Shown piece after piece: positions 47,028 through 55,178 of a stretch of 64,000 nt of DNA; positions within the stretch are counted from its first letter, which is position 1, and each line of letters opens with the position of its first letter. Position numbers and translations under genes: made by a program. Source of the stretch: Gammaproteobacteria bacterium. GTDB taxonomy: Bacteria; Pseudomonadota; Gammaproteobacteria; Xanthomonadales; SZUA-36. The notes beneath the pieces were generated by a model, which was not told the origin of the DNA, made no database searches, and worked only from the letters and a program-made list of their open reading frames with translations. The DNA lies in NCBI GenBank assembly GCA_021772915.1, contig JAJFLB010000015.1, positions 62,001-126,000 on the forward strand, read 5' to 3'.

Positions 47028-47974
47028 CTGGCGTCCCTTTTGTCACGTGTTGCAGCAACGAATACGTCTTCAAGACCTGGCTTCGTGATATGGCATTCGC
47101 TCAGGTTCATTCCGGCCTTTGTGATGACTTCACGTACAGCCTGATCCGGTAGGGCCTGGTCTTTGCTCACCATAACGCGCAGGACATTACCTATTTGGGC
47201 TGAGCTGTGGACAAAAGATTCCGCCTCAAGCAGCTTGCCGACTCTGCGTGGCTGGTCCGATTCAACAATGATGATACTGGCATCAATTTGGTTCCCCAGT
47301 TCTTGAGGGCTACCCTCAGCAACCAGCTTTCCCTCGTCCAGAATGGCCAGGGCGTGACAACGCTCTGCTTCATCCATGTAGTGGGTAGACACCAGAATCG
47401 TGGTGCCCTCGTCGACAAGGTCAAACAGAGTTTCCCAGAAAGCGCGTCTGTTTTCCGGGTCAACCGCACTGGTGGGTTCATCCAGAAAAAGCAATTCGGG
47501 ACGGTGCAGGGTGGCTGCGGCCAGGGCTAATCTTTGCTTCTGGCCACCGCTGAGCGTGCCAGCTCTTTGGTCAAGAAAGTCGGTCAGTTCGTAGCGCTCA
47601 AGCGCGGCCCCGATTCGCCGCAGTTGATGTTGCCTCTCCAGGGTGTATATATCTGCCATGAACTGAAGATTCTCAGCTACCGTCAGGTCTTCAAACAGGG
47701 AAAACTTCTGTGTCATGTAGCCGACTTTCATACGCAAGGCCTCGGCCTCGGCGGGGATGGAATGACCCAAAACCGTGATGGTGCCGGAACTGGGGGTCAG
47801 AAGCCCGCACAACATGCGTATGGTGGTCGATTTGCCCGAGCCATTGGGCCCCAGAAAACCGTAGATACGTGCATGCGGTATACGTAGATCCAGGGACTGT
47901 ACGGCCTTCAATTGACCAAAAGTCTTACCCAGGTCATGTGCACTGATTGCCAGCCCGGCCTCGGTATTAATCAT
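47024..47974 (-). CDS. ABC transporter ATP-binding protein
   Basis: 316 residues: Walker A GPNGSGKSTTIRML, signature LSGGQKQRLALA, Walker B LLFLDEPTSAVD, H-loop STHYMDEAE. A single nucleotide-binding domain with a C-terminal ~80-residue regulatory tail. Overlaps the adaptor gene by 8 bp and the permease by 4 bp. Confidence 0.96.
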   Translation of the reverse strand: MINTEAGLAISAHDLGKTFGQLKAVQSLDLRIPHARIYGFLGPNGSGKSTTIRMLCGLLTPSSGTITVLGHSIPAEAEALRMKVGYMTQKFSLFEDLTVAENLQFMADIYTLERQHQLRRIGAALERYELTDFLDQRAGTLSGGQKQRLALAAATLHRPELLFLDEPTSAVDPENRRAFWETLFDLVDEGTTILVSTHYMDEAERCHALAILDEGKLVAEGSPQELGNQIDASIIIVESDQPRRVGKLLEAESFVHSSAQIGNVLRVMVSKDQALPDQAVREVITKAGMNLSECHITKPGLEDVFVAATRDKRDAR

Positions 47975-48941
47975 GGAGGGTTGTGCCCGCCGGAAAGTCT
48001 ACTTCAAGGGGTACACCAGACGGCAGTGATTCAACGCCGGACAGGTCGACCTCTGCCAGGAAACTCAAACGTGAACGGTCGTGCTCGGTGAGGGCAAAGT
48101 ATGGGGTAAAACTGGCGTCGGTGGATACCCAGCTTACAATTCCAGTACGAGACTGGTTATACCCGTCTAAACGCACCACCAGGGAGTCGCCTGGGCGGAC
48201 CTGGGCGCGAATGGATTCGGGTACATAAATGCGCGCAAAGACTCTGCTGTCATCCAGTATCACCGCTACGGTCGTACCCGGCCGGGGTCTCTCGCCCAGC
48301 TGAAACAGTTGCTTATCCAGCGTGCCGCTAACCGGTGCATAGATTTTGAGCCGGTCAAGACTGAGCTGCACCTGGCTGACCTGGGCGGTGGCAGCAGCGA
48401 GTACCGCCGTGGCCTGTTGAAGTTCTTCAACCGTTGTGCCGTTGAGCAGGCTCGCCAGTGATTCGGATGCTGCCTGCTCTGCCGCGACGGCGGTTTTCCA
48501 TCTGGTTTCGGCGGCATCCAACGAGGCCTGGTCAGACAAGTCACGCTCAAAAATATTCCGGGCACGCGACAGGTTTGCGGCTGTGTTTTTACTGAGTGCC
48601 TGGCTGAGTTCAAGCTGGGCACGGGCCTCGCTTATGGCTTCGTGACGTGGACCACGCTGTAACTCAGCAAGTCGCGCAGCAGCCTGATCCTGCAACGCAA
48701 GTTGCTGCTCGATGACGGCATTGAGCCGGGTAGGATCCTGTTCAAGGATCAGCTCACCCGTGCTGACTTGCTGACCATCGCGAACATGTAAGGCGATAAT
48801 GGGCTCGTTACTTTCCACACTCAGTTCAACCCGGTCACGCTCCAGCGTACCGACCATGAAGTTTGTTTTGTCGTTGTCACACCCGACCAATGCCACGCAC
48901 ATAATGGCGGTCAGCCAGAGTGGCGAATACTGTTTTTTCAT
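47967..48941 (-). CDS. HlyD-family periplasmic adaptor lipoprotein
   Basis: 324 residues with a lipobox (VALVGC, Cys21), a lipoyl-like half (VRDGQQVSTGELILEQDPTRLNAVIEQQ), a long coiled-coil hairpin (about 75-165) and a beta-barrel ending (GDSLVVRLDGYNQSRTGIVSWVS). It links the ABC permease to an outer-membrane channel that is not encoded here. Overlaps tetR by 4 bp. Confidence 0.92.
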   Translation of the reverse strand: MKKQYSPLWLTAIMCVALVGCDNDKTNFMVGTLERDRVELSVESNEPIIALHVRDGQQVSTGELILEQDPTRLNAVIEQQLALQDQAAARLAELQRGPRHEAISEARAQLELSQALSKNTAANLSRARNIFERDLSDQASLDAAETRWKTAVAAEQAASESLASLLNGTTVEELQQATAVLAAATAQVSQVQLSLDRLKIYAPVSGTLDKQLFQLGERPRPGTTVAVILDDSRVFARIYVPESIRAQVRPGDSLVVRLDGYNQSRTGIVSWVSTDASFTPYFALTEHDRSRLSFLAEVDLSGVESLPSGVPLEVDFPAGTTLHD

Positions 48942-49591
48942 GCTGTCATTCCCCGTTCAAGTAACTTGCTTACATGTTGTGTGAGGGTTTCCATACCATC
49001 GGTATCAAAACCAATACCGAGCACCGGTTCTGCCAGCGCCCTGGCAATAAATGGAAATACCGAAACCGCCAGGACCAGCAGGGCAGCAACCCCGGGGTCA
49101 AAGTCCTCACGCAAGCGACCGGCCGATTTTTCCCGTGCAAGCAAGGCGGGCAGGGCACCACCCACGTGTGGTGCCATATTTTTAATAAAAAAGTCCTGCA
49201 TCTCACCGCCCGGTAACAGCACTTCACGTGTCATCAGTCTGGGTATGTTTGGGTGTTGTGCGGCCATCGACAATATCAACCTCGCGATACCGTCTGCAGG
49301 CGCTTCGGGATCATCCCTGAGCGCGGCGAGCGCCTGTACCAGGGGCGTCAGCGAGTTTTCAAGAACGGCCTGTAGCAGTGCGTGCTTGTTACCGAAGTAA
49401 TAATGTACCAACGCGGGATTAACGCCCACGGTGTCAGCCAACTGGCGAATGGATGTCGCCGCGTAGCCCTGGTCTGCAAATAACTGTTCAGCCGTATTGA
49501 GCAACTGCGCCTTGAGATCCTGTTGCCTGGTGTCCAGTGGTCGGCCACGAGAACGTTCTGCTGCCGCCGGTGATGGTGTTGATGAATTCAT
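48938..49591 (-). CDS. TetR family transcriptional regulator of the efflux operon
   Basis: 217 residues; N-terminal helix-turn-helix LADTVGVNPALVHYYFGNKHALL preceded by AEQLFADQGYAATSIRQ. The C-terminal ligand domain contains the segment LPGGEMQDFFIKNM, similar to CerR/YbiH-like regulators. First gene of the operon and its likely repressor; a perfect 22-bp palindrome starts 9 bp upstream of its ATG. Confidence 0.93.
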   Translation of the reverse strand: MNSSTPSPAAAERSRGRPLDTRQQDLKAQLLNTAEQLFADQGYAATSIRQLADTVGVNPALVHYYFGNKHALLQAVLENSLTPLVQALAALRDDPEAPADGIARLILSMAAQHPNIPRLMTREVLLPGGEMQDFFIKNMAPHVGGALPALLAREKSAGRLREDFDPGVAALLVLAVSVFPFIARALAEPVLGIGFDTDGMETLTQHVSKLLERGMTA

Positions 49592-49599
49592 GAGTTAAT

Positions 49600-49621
49600 A
49601 TTAATTAAACGGTTAATTAAT
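49600..49621. promoter_or_regulatory. Palindromic operator upstream of tetR
   Basis: ATTAATTAA (49600-49608) and TTAATTAAT (49613-49621) form a perfect 9-bp inverted repeat around ACGG. Position and symmetry suit autorepression by the TetR protein. The region 49592-49814 holds nothing else recognisable. Confidence 0.65.
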
Positions 49622-49814
49622 TGCAAGAAATAAGTAATCGACTGTATTTAGAGGTAAACTCGCTGTGATTCAAAGTGGTTTATTCGGTGCTTAGTGGAGC
49701 ACTGACTACTAAGTTCATGATGGTACGGCAATCTGGGGCAGGTCAAAGCAAGTACTTAACTCTTATCTTGCTCCATTTAAGTTGAATTTAATTCTTGAGT
49801 CCCTTAGCTGGGGT

Positions 49815-50567
49815 CTATTGGGAGATAACTAGAATCTCCCTCATTTCGTTATATCCAAATGGATTTAGATAGTTCTCCCAACCACTAGGTTGTCTTGCCG
49901 TAGCCAAAGCTTGCTCCTGTGCTTGAGTTAGAAACCACTTATGTGCCATTGATGTACAAGCGATTTTGTCGTCAACATTTACGCCAAATTCTTCTTCTAT
50001 ACTTTCGAGTTCATCAGTTAAACTTGATTGAAGTTTGCTGCAAACTCGATTCCGAATTACATGAACTCGATAGAATGGTTTGAACTGAGCAAATTGAGCT
50101 TGCTTATGATCATCAAACGACTTTTCAATTTCAGATTGCAACGATTTTAGAAGGCCAGCCTTGTTTTCTTGCGAGACAATTTGCTGCCACTCCAGTTTAG
50201 AAATTCCGGAATCAGGTAGCATGTGCAAACTGAATGCCTCGTCCATATGAACTCCATCCAAAATAGCTTGTACACCCTCAGCCATTTGTCGAGACCTTTC
50301 AACTTGTTTATTGAAGAATTCTTCATCAAGAATTTCCTCTAAGCCAACTTTCCTTATATACTGACCAATTCTCTCAGGCGTGTATGCGATGTCAAATTCG
50401 GACTCTAAGTCTTCAAAAACCTGGCCTTGAATATGGATCGCAAACTCTTGCGCCGATCCAGTAAAGTCATCATTCCTACTTAAGCTTGATTGAATATCAT
50501 CTTTGTTAACAAGATAGCCTATTGCTAAGGCCATAAGTAGCAACACAATCCAAGTAATTGATTTCAT
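49815..50567 (-). CDS. Membrane-anchored protein of unknown function (island)
   Basis: 250 residues with one N-terminal TM anchor (ITWIVLLLMALAIGYLV) and a long, charged, mostly helical exported region. Two lone cysteines (RVCSKLQ and KIACTSM) could form a disulfide in the periplasm. No family recognised. AT-rich composition marks it as part of the island. The next genes of the island follow on the same strand. Confidence 0.65.
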   Translation of the reverse strand: MKSITWIVLLLMALAIGYLVNKDDIQSSLSRNDDFTGSAQEFAIHIQGQVFEDLESEFDIAYTPERIGQYIRKVGLEEILDEEFFNKQVERSRQMAEGVQAILDGVHMDEAFSLHMLPDSGISKLEWQQIVSQENKAGLLKSLQSEIEKSFDDHKQAQFAQFKPFYRVHVIRNRVCSKLQSSLTDELESIEEEFGVNVDDKIACTSMAHKWFLTQAQEQALATARQPSGWENYLNPFGYNEMREILVISQ

Positions 50568-50664
50568 ATGCTGAATCTTCTTCAGGGTGTAAGTGGCATT
50601 TGAACTACGTTTTCAGTATTGATCATCGCCGTTACTGCCACTGCGCTAGCATCTGCTTCCAGCA

Positions 50665-50994
50665 TCAGGCTATTAGTTTTAGCTCTAGAGCTGGCTGACT
50701 GCCCTGGAAGGCCAACTGCAACCTGTGTCGATTCATTGGTTGACACGCCCAGCCCGCAATATCCAATTGCACATCGGGATGTTGATATGCTGAATTGGCG
50801 CGCAGCACATGGATCGATTTAACGCATTGTTGTGTACTGTTTCCCAATCCACATTTGATCAGATCCCGAAATTCAATTCGGTTTGCCATTGTATCTGACG
50901 CTTCCGCCATCACCGGCAAACTGAAAACAATCAGCCATAATACGGCAAGATATTTGGCTAAGGACAGCAGGGTTTTCACGGAAGTGGTGGCCAT
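50665..50994 (-). pseudogene. Truncated duplicate of the 54231-55178 gene (orphan partner fragment)
   Basis: Codons 1-80 repeat the first 80 residues of the 315-residue protein at 54231-55178 (signal peptide LLSLAKYLA..FSLPVMAEASD, then DLIKCGLGNSTQQCVKSIHVLRANSAY) with a few substitutions. The frame then leaves homology at about 50756 and ends after ~29 unrelated residues. The duplication covers 257 bp (50756-51012 against 54940-55196) without indels and with about ten mismatches. It includes the last 12 codons of the RHS gene. It is probably non-functional unless the short product still folds. Confidence 0.85.
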
Positions 50995-51013
50995 CTAAGA
51001 ATGACAAAATCCT

Positions 51014-51035
51014 GACTTAAGCGTCTTGTTATGTG
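51014..51035 (-). other. Half attC-like site at the 3' end of the 51029 gene
   Basis: Minus strand CACATAACAAGACGCTTAAGTC has the attC 5' arm layout (..AAC, then GCTTAAG), and the TAA stop of the 51029 gene lies in the core. The second arm is missing: the 257-bp duplication begins directly after it. Confidence 0.35.
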
Positions 51036-51319
51036 GCAACAATATTAACTCCTGCCTCAATGACTCCAATGATCATCAATACCACACCGAGAAAAAGGGC
51101 AATAGGAATTGCAGGGCCTTGCTGATTTTCCTTTTTCCATTCAGAGTGTGACGAATTGAGCAACTTGGGATTTGCCGAAAAATAGACCATTATGAGCGTA
51201 ATCCCAGCATAAATTGTTGGTGTTAATGCCCCGATTTTCATATATCCAGAAAGGGGAACGAATAGGGCCGATCCAACAGCAAACACGTAAATTGCTATCT
51301 TTGCCCCACGTTCAGTCAT
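51029..51319 (-). CDS. Small membrane protein, cassette-like
   Basis: About 96 residues from ATG 51319 (an in-frame GTG at 51340 is possible). Three hydrophobic segments: AIYVFAVGSALFVPLSGYM, LTPTIYAGITLIMVYFSA and IPIALFLGVVLMIIGVIEAGV. No family recognised. It starts just after the attC-like site at 51340-51398 and its stop lies in a half attC-like site, as expected of an integron cassette. Confidence 0.55.
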   Translation of the reverse strand: MTERGAKIAIYVFAVGSALFVPLSGYMKIGALTPTIYAGITLIMVYFSANPKLLNSSHSEWKKENQQGPAIPIALFLGVVLMIIGVIEAGVNIVAT

Positions 51320-51339
51320 TGCACCATTCTTCCATGACA

Positions 51340-51398
51340 CATACCGTTTGAATTAACCGGCGCGCGTTAGCGCGTCCGAGTTGAATGATTTGTTATAT
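51340..51398 (-). other. attC-like 59-bp site after the BrnT/BrnA genes
   Basis: On the minus strand ATATAACAAATCATTCAAC, a GGACGCGC-TAAC-GCGCGCC hairpin and GGTTAATTCAAACGGTATG reproduce the arrangement of classical 59-base elements (..TAACAA-TTCATTCAAGCC...GGCTTAACTCAAGCG..). The outer cores ATATAAC and CGGTATG are degenerate. BrnA reads into this site before its stop. Confidence 0.55.
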
Positions 51399-51630
51399 GC
51401 CGGCTCTGCGCATGAGTGTACGCATCAAGTAAGCGCCGGATCATTTGCTGATATTTTGTGTCGTGTTTTTTCGCTTCCTGTTTGAAGAAATCGACGCTGG
51501 ACTTACTTAGAGAAATTGTGACCTTCACAGTATCTTCTTTAAACGCCAATTCCTCCGGTGATGGAAGCATATCAGCCACAACCTCAACCTTTCCTATTGG
51601 CTCATCTGTGTATTTTATTTTCGCACTCAT
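51367..51630 (-). CDS. brnA: BrnA-like ribbon-helix-helix antitoxin
   Basis: 87 residues starting at ATG 51630. The ribbon-helix-helix segment VKVTISLSKSSVDFFKQEA is followed by KYQQMIRRLLDAYTHAQ, the BrnA C-terminal helix. It neutralises BrnT and represses the operon in the known systems. The start codon lies inside the 3' end of brnT in another frame, the normal overlap. The last ten residues are encoded by the attC-like site. Because of a frameshift in brnT, this gene is in frame with the upstream part of brnT. Confidence 0.8.
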   Translation of the reverse strand: MSAKIKYTDEPIGKVEVVADMLPSPEELAFKEDTVKVTISLSKSSVDFFKQEAKKHDTKYQQMIRRLLDAYTHAQSRHITNHSTRTR

Positions 51631-51891
51631 AAATTCGCTTACCTTTACGCCAATAACCAGCTCCAAATTTTGAATAACCTCGTCTCGGTAAGTGAATCTT
51701 ACTGTGACGATGCCTTCACTCAGGCGACCAAAACAATAAAAACGATCTTCCTCATCGCTGTGTCCCAGGTCACGGGCAATAACTCGATCTGGGTCAGCGA
51801 AAGCAAACTGGGCTTCGGAAAATGAAAGGCCGTGCTTCGCTTGATTTGCCAAGTCTTTGGCATCGTCCCGTTCAAAGCTCCCCTTACTCAT
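51602..51891 (-). pseudogene. brnT: BrnT-like toxin gene with a -1-base frameshift
   Basis: The N-terminal 73 codons read as BrnT (FERDDAKDLANQAKHGLSFSEAQ; HSDEEDRFYCFGRL). At 51668-51671 the frame leaves the family; in the neighbouring frame the canonical end GAGYWRKGKRIYE continues and stops at 51602. Adding one A to the A4 run restores VIQKFGAGYWRKGKRIYE. As read, the toxin is fused in frame to BrnA (174 codons, 51367-51891). Possible causes: real mutation, sequencing error, or ribosomal slippage at A-AAT-TTG. Confidence 0.75.
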
Positions 51892-51910
51892 AAGACCATA
51901 CTAGCAAATA

Positions 51911-51928
51911 TATGGCTTAATAGCCATA
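51911..51928. promoter_or_regulatory. Palindrome upstream of brnT (candidate BrnA operator)
   Basis: TATGGCT (51911-51917) and AGCCATA (51922-51928) form a perfect inverted repeat 20 bp upstream of the brnT ATG. BrnTA modules are autoregulated, so it is a natural operator candidate. Confidence 0.5.
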
Positions 51929-51954
51929 CAATAGTATGTATATTAATTGGAGTT

Positions 51955-51972
51955 AAATGAATAAATGGGGTC
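51955..51972 (+). repeat. AATAAATGGGGTCAG motif, copy 1
   Basis: AATGAATAAATGGGGTCAG matches, in inverse orientation, the motifs at 52757-52790 and 54168-54182. It lies at a boundary between genes of the island. Confidence 0.45.
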
Positions 51973-52020
51973 AGTTGCTTAAATCACTGTCCGAAAAAAG
52001 CGGGTTACCTCAGTGTGTCT

Positions 52021-52743
52021 TTACTCTTTTTTGAAGGGTGTCTCCACTCTTTTTTCGCTTAGGTTAGCTAACTCATTTGCAACTTTGTCTACCTCATAGC
52101 TCTCTCCACTTGCATTTACAAGCTGTAAAATTCGCTCTTTTATTTCCGGTTTTTCTGAACGAGTAGTCACTGACCAAGACTCGATAAACATGCGCTTAGC
52201 AGATTGAAGATTTCCATTTTCTAGCTCGGCCTGGCCAAGTTGGAAGTACTTTGTATGCAGATATGCTTTAACATTTGCGAGAGCTTTTTCATAGGCAGGC
52301 CAACTACTTAGTTCAGAGTTTTCCATCATCCACTCCAAGCGCCTCAATGTTTTTAGAAGGGGCTTTAACAAACCCTTCAATTCCTTATCGCTTGAACCAC
52401 CCAATAGTCCCAGCAGTATATCGGCACCCTTCCGTAAGTAAATTTTCCTTTCGAATTCTTCGTGTTTATGAAATTTCATTGCCAGAGTGACGTAACCACC
52501 CACTAACACCAAATAGGCAGCTTCTACATAGTACCCCTTGTCTATTGTGTTACGAAGGTCATTTAATGCCTTAACTAACCGGCCTCGCGACAGGTTCACG
52601 CATGTGTAACAGGCGGATTCAATCCTCAGGCGGGCACTGCGGTAATCTACCTGCGCACCTTCATAAGCAAAGGACGATCCACAAGCTACGATAGAAAATA
52701 TCAAGAAAATGTGTAAATTTATGGTGAGCACATTCATTTTCAC
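52021..52743 (-). CDS. Exported helical protein of unknown function (island)
   Basis: 240 residues with an N-terminal export signal (INLHIFLIFSIVACGSSFAYE; the IVAC could be a lipobox with Cys21). The remainder is helical with TPR-like spacing (LVLVGGYVTLAMKFHKHEEFE; YFQLGQAELENGNLQSAKRMFIES). Two Cys near the mature N-terminus (CYTC) may form a disulfide. No family recognised. Confidence 0.65.
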   Translation of the reverse strand: MKMNVLTINLHIFLIFSIVACGSSFAYEGAQVDYRSARLRIESACYTCVNLSRGRLVKALNDLRNTIDKGYYVEAAYLVLVGGYVTLAMKFHKHEEFERKIYLRKGADILLGLLGGSSDKELKGLLKPLLKTLRRLEWMMENSELSSWPAYEKALANVKAYLHTKYFQLGQAELENGNLQSAKRMFIESWSVTTRSEKPEIKERILQLVNASGESYEVDKVANELANLSEKRVETPFKKE

Positions 52744-52749
52744 TTGTTT

Positions 52750-52800
52750 AAAGTTTTTACTCTGACCTCATTTATTTTTTTTGACCCCATTTATTTTCTT
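52750..52800 (-). repeat. AAATGGGGTCAGAGTAAA-type motif, two adjacent copies
   Basis: The plus-strand text TTTTTACTCTGACCTCATTTATTTT and TTTTGACCCCATTTATTTT occur back to back between two island genes. The same motif recurs at 51955 (inverse) and 54166. Confidence 0.5.
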
Positions 52801-52802
52801 TA

Positions 52803-54062
52803 CTAATCAGCGAATAAGTAAGTTACATCCTTCCGGTGAATAGGCAACTTATTTGGCAAACTCAATTCGAATAGCCTCATATCCATTGAATCAATCACAT
52901 GTGTCACATTAGACAACGCCTTTTCGCGACAACCTTTTTGCTCCAGCCCGTTCAAAGAATTACATTTATTAACCGCTTTTAATCCAATTTGACGATGTAT
53001 TAGAAAAGCTGAACCCTCAAATCTAATTGAAGAGACAGAACCTATAGATTCCGCTAAATCTTCATCTTCCAAATTAGATAGCGAATCAAAAATTTCTGGG
53101 TCAAAAACAGATCTCAAAATTGACAATTGCTTTTTAGGTTCATATACCACCGGAATACTAAATACTTGATTTCCAGAAATTGCCTCGTAAAGCTGTATAT
53201 TCCAACTTTTGACTCCAATCCACTTGCCATCACTGGAAATTTTGAGGGTCTGAGGCTTATCATCTTCAACTTTTGATTCCCACATACTATTTAAGTCCTG
53301 GACCCGACCGGCATATCTACCCAAGACCACTCCTGTTTGGTCCACTATGCGAAGAAGTATAAAATCCTCCGGGTTGATAAAAACCAAATCGTACCAAAGA
53401 CCTCTATCGGGAATTAACTGATGTTTCTTTTCGTTTCGCTTAGTCGAAAAAAATACCCATTCTCCAAATAACCCAGAGCCTGGCGCTTCGACAATATGCT
53501 GTTGATCCATTGTAAAAAAGAACCTCTTGTAACTTTCATATTCGCCAGCTATGGTTTCATCTATAGGGTAAGTAATTACATGATCTGAGTCAGTCCTTCG
53601 AATTGCCAGCTCATTGAGATGCGGACTATTAACTCCACCTTTTTCGACGGTAAAAAAAGTAGAACCATCTCCCGATATCGTGAAAAGCGACGCACTCCCA
53701 CTTTCATACTTACAAGCACCGTTTACATACAGCTCAACTCGTTGAGCGGCATCTAGACTCATAAAATCTGTGGAAGAAATTCTCAATTTCGCAACACCGA
53801 TTATTGTTCCCAATTTCTCATGGTGCCGCACTACCACATGATTCGGTAACTCATTAAATCCTAAACGAATAGTTTGTTGGAGTACCGATTGATTATAAAG
53901 CGACAAATCGCATATGCCGTTATCGCATTTTACTGAGGCGTGAAGGCCATTCGTGTCAAGATGCCAGACTCTTGAGATAGCAGATTCGCTGGCGAAACCG
54001 GCAATGTTGACTATCCACAAGGTCAAACTTAGCAAGCAACCGAAAAAAAGTTTAGATTTCAT
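52803..54062 (-). CDS. Exported protein of unknown function, propeller-like (island)
   Basis: About 419 residues from ATG 54062 with a signal peptide (KLFFGCLLSLTLWIVNIAGFAS). The body is rich in beta strands with repeated phrases such as FTISGDGSTFFTVEKGG and LKISSDGKWIGVKSW that recall beta-propellers. Several Cys pairs (KCDNGICD; KCNSLNGLEQKGC) are suited to the periplasm. The upstream motif copy at 54166 precedes the gene. No family assigned. Confidence 0.65.
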   Translation of the reverse strand: MKSKLFFGCLLSLTLWIVNIAGFASESAISRVWHLDTNGLHASVKCDNGICDLSLYNQSVLQQTIRLGFNELPNHVVVRHHEKLGTIIGVAKLRISSTDFMSLDAAQRVELYVNGACKYESGSASLFTISGDGSTFFTVEKGGVNSPHLNELAIRRTDSDHVITYPIDETIAGEYESYKRFFFTMDQQHIVEAPGSGLFGEWVFFSTKRNEKKHQLIPDRGLWYDLVFINPEDFILLRIVDQTGVVLGRYAGRVQDLNSMWESKVEDDKPQTLKISSDGKWIGVKSWNIQLYEAISGNQVFSIPVVYEPKKQLSILRSVFDPEIFDSLSNLEDEDLAESIGSVSSIRFEGSAFLIHRQIGLKAVNKCNSLNGLEQKGCREKALSNVTHVIDSMDMRLFELSLPNKLPIHRKDVTYLFAD

Positions 54063-54159
54063 CATGGTACACACATGCCATGAGTCTGTATGGGATCTTC
54101 GAAGCTGCCCTGCACCGATGGAGGTCCATGTGGTATTGAACTCCAAATTGTGTAGTGAA

Positions 54160-54190
54160 TAAAGTTTTTACTCTGAACCCATTTATTCTG
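54160..54190 (-). repeat. AAATGGGTTCAGAGTAAAAAC motif, copy
   Basis: The plus strand reads GTTTTTACTCTGAACCCATTTATTC, matching the pair at 52750-52800. Confidence 0.45.
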
Positions 54191-54230
54191 ATACTACGTT
54201 TAATCACAAAACTCATTTGTGAAAAATTGC

Positions 54231-55178
54231 TTATTTCTGAGGAACATGAATCAGTCTTTCCAGGAGCTCTTGTGCTCGGCCAATTGATTTCGGTTGGAGC
54301 TCCTCAATTTTTGAAATAACGTGCTTTCCGACGCTGAGGAATTCTTCATCCTCGGCCAATGTCTTTAAATCCCCATCTTGGCTCAGTAATGAAACAGCGT
54401 CTGCACAAAAGGTGCCATCATCTAGCATGAGCATCCTGGATTGGCAATATGTAACTATAAAAAGTGTGCTTCCGTCATCACCCGGAGTCAGTCCCAATTT
54501 TCCGGTTGGACTCACCCATTTTATGGGTTGCCAATCTTCCCAAGGTATAAGCTTTTTAGCATGTGAAATAAAAGCTGCGGTCTCTTCAGCATTACCGTAG
54601 CGGGAGATTCTATCGAACGACATTCCAAACGCGGATAATGTGTAATGAATGTATTCGTCCCGATCCAAAGACTCCTGAACTGCATCCATTGAGAGACGCT
54701 TAATATCACGTTGTATTTTCCCCTGCCTTAAATATATATCTAACATGCCACTTAAAATGTCGGCACTAACCCCTTTTGCGTCCCAAATTCCGGAAATTGC
54801 GTCTTTACGATATCTCACATAAGCTCGACGAACTTTATATCTGTAATTATCCGGGTCCTTAAGCAAAAGGGCTGATACTATATCATCGGCAAGATCGAGA
54901 ACGGGCGGGTGATTATCTGAAAAGCGCATAATCCAGTGCGCAATATCCAATTGCACATCGGGATGTTGATATGCTGAATTGGCGCGCAGCACATGGATCG
55001 ATTCAACGCATTGTTGTGTACTGTTTCCCAATTCACATTTGATCAGATCCCGATATTCAAATCGGTTTGCCATCGTATCTGACGCTTCCGCCATCACCGG
55101 CAAACTGAAAACAATTAGCAATAATATGGCAAGATATTTGGCTAAGGACAGCAGGGTTTTCACGGAAGTGGCGGCCAT
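54231..55178 (-). CDS. Exported partner of the RHS protein (possible immunity protein)
   Basis: 315 residues with a clear signal peptide (LLSLAKYLAILLLIVFSLPVMAEA). The mature protein is helical and acidic with two lone Cys early (LIKCELGNSTQQC) and two late (TYCQSRMLMLDDGTFC). Its first 19 bases overlap the 3' end of the RHS gene, the arrangement of toxin-immunity pairs; a 96 percent identical 5' fragment lies at 50756-51012. The immunity role is inference: no family match is visible, and the protein is longer than most immunity proteins. Confidence 0.6.
   Translation of the reverse strand: MAATSVKTLLSLAKYLAILLLIVFSLPVMAEASDTMANRFEYRDLIKCELGNSTQQCVESIHVLRANSAYQHPDVQLDIAHWIMRFSDNHPPVLDLADDIVSALLLKDPDNYRYKVRRAYVRYRKDAISGIWDAKGVSADILSGMLDIYLRQGKIQRDIKRLSMDAVQESLDRDEYIHYTLSAFGMSFDRISRYGNAEETAAFISHAKKLIPWEDWQPIKWVSPTGKLGLTPGDDGSTLFIVTYCQSRMLMLDDGTFCADAVSLLSQDGDLKTLAEDEEFLSVGKHVISKIEELQPKSIGRAQELLERLIHVPQK

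Noticed and set aside
49715-49740. ATGATGG-containing stretch as a possible partner attachment site for dusA
   Set aside because: Only about eight bases match the dusA start region; too little to call an att duplicate.
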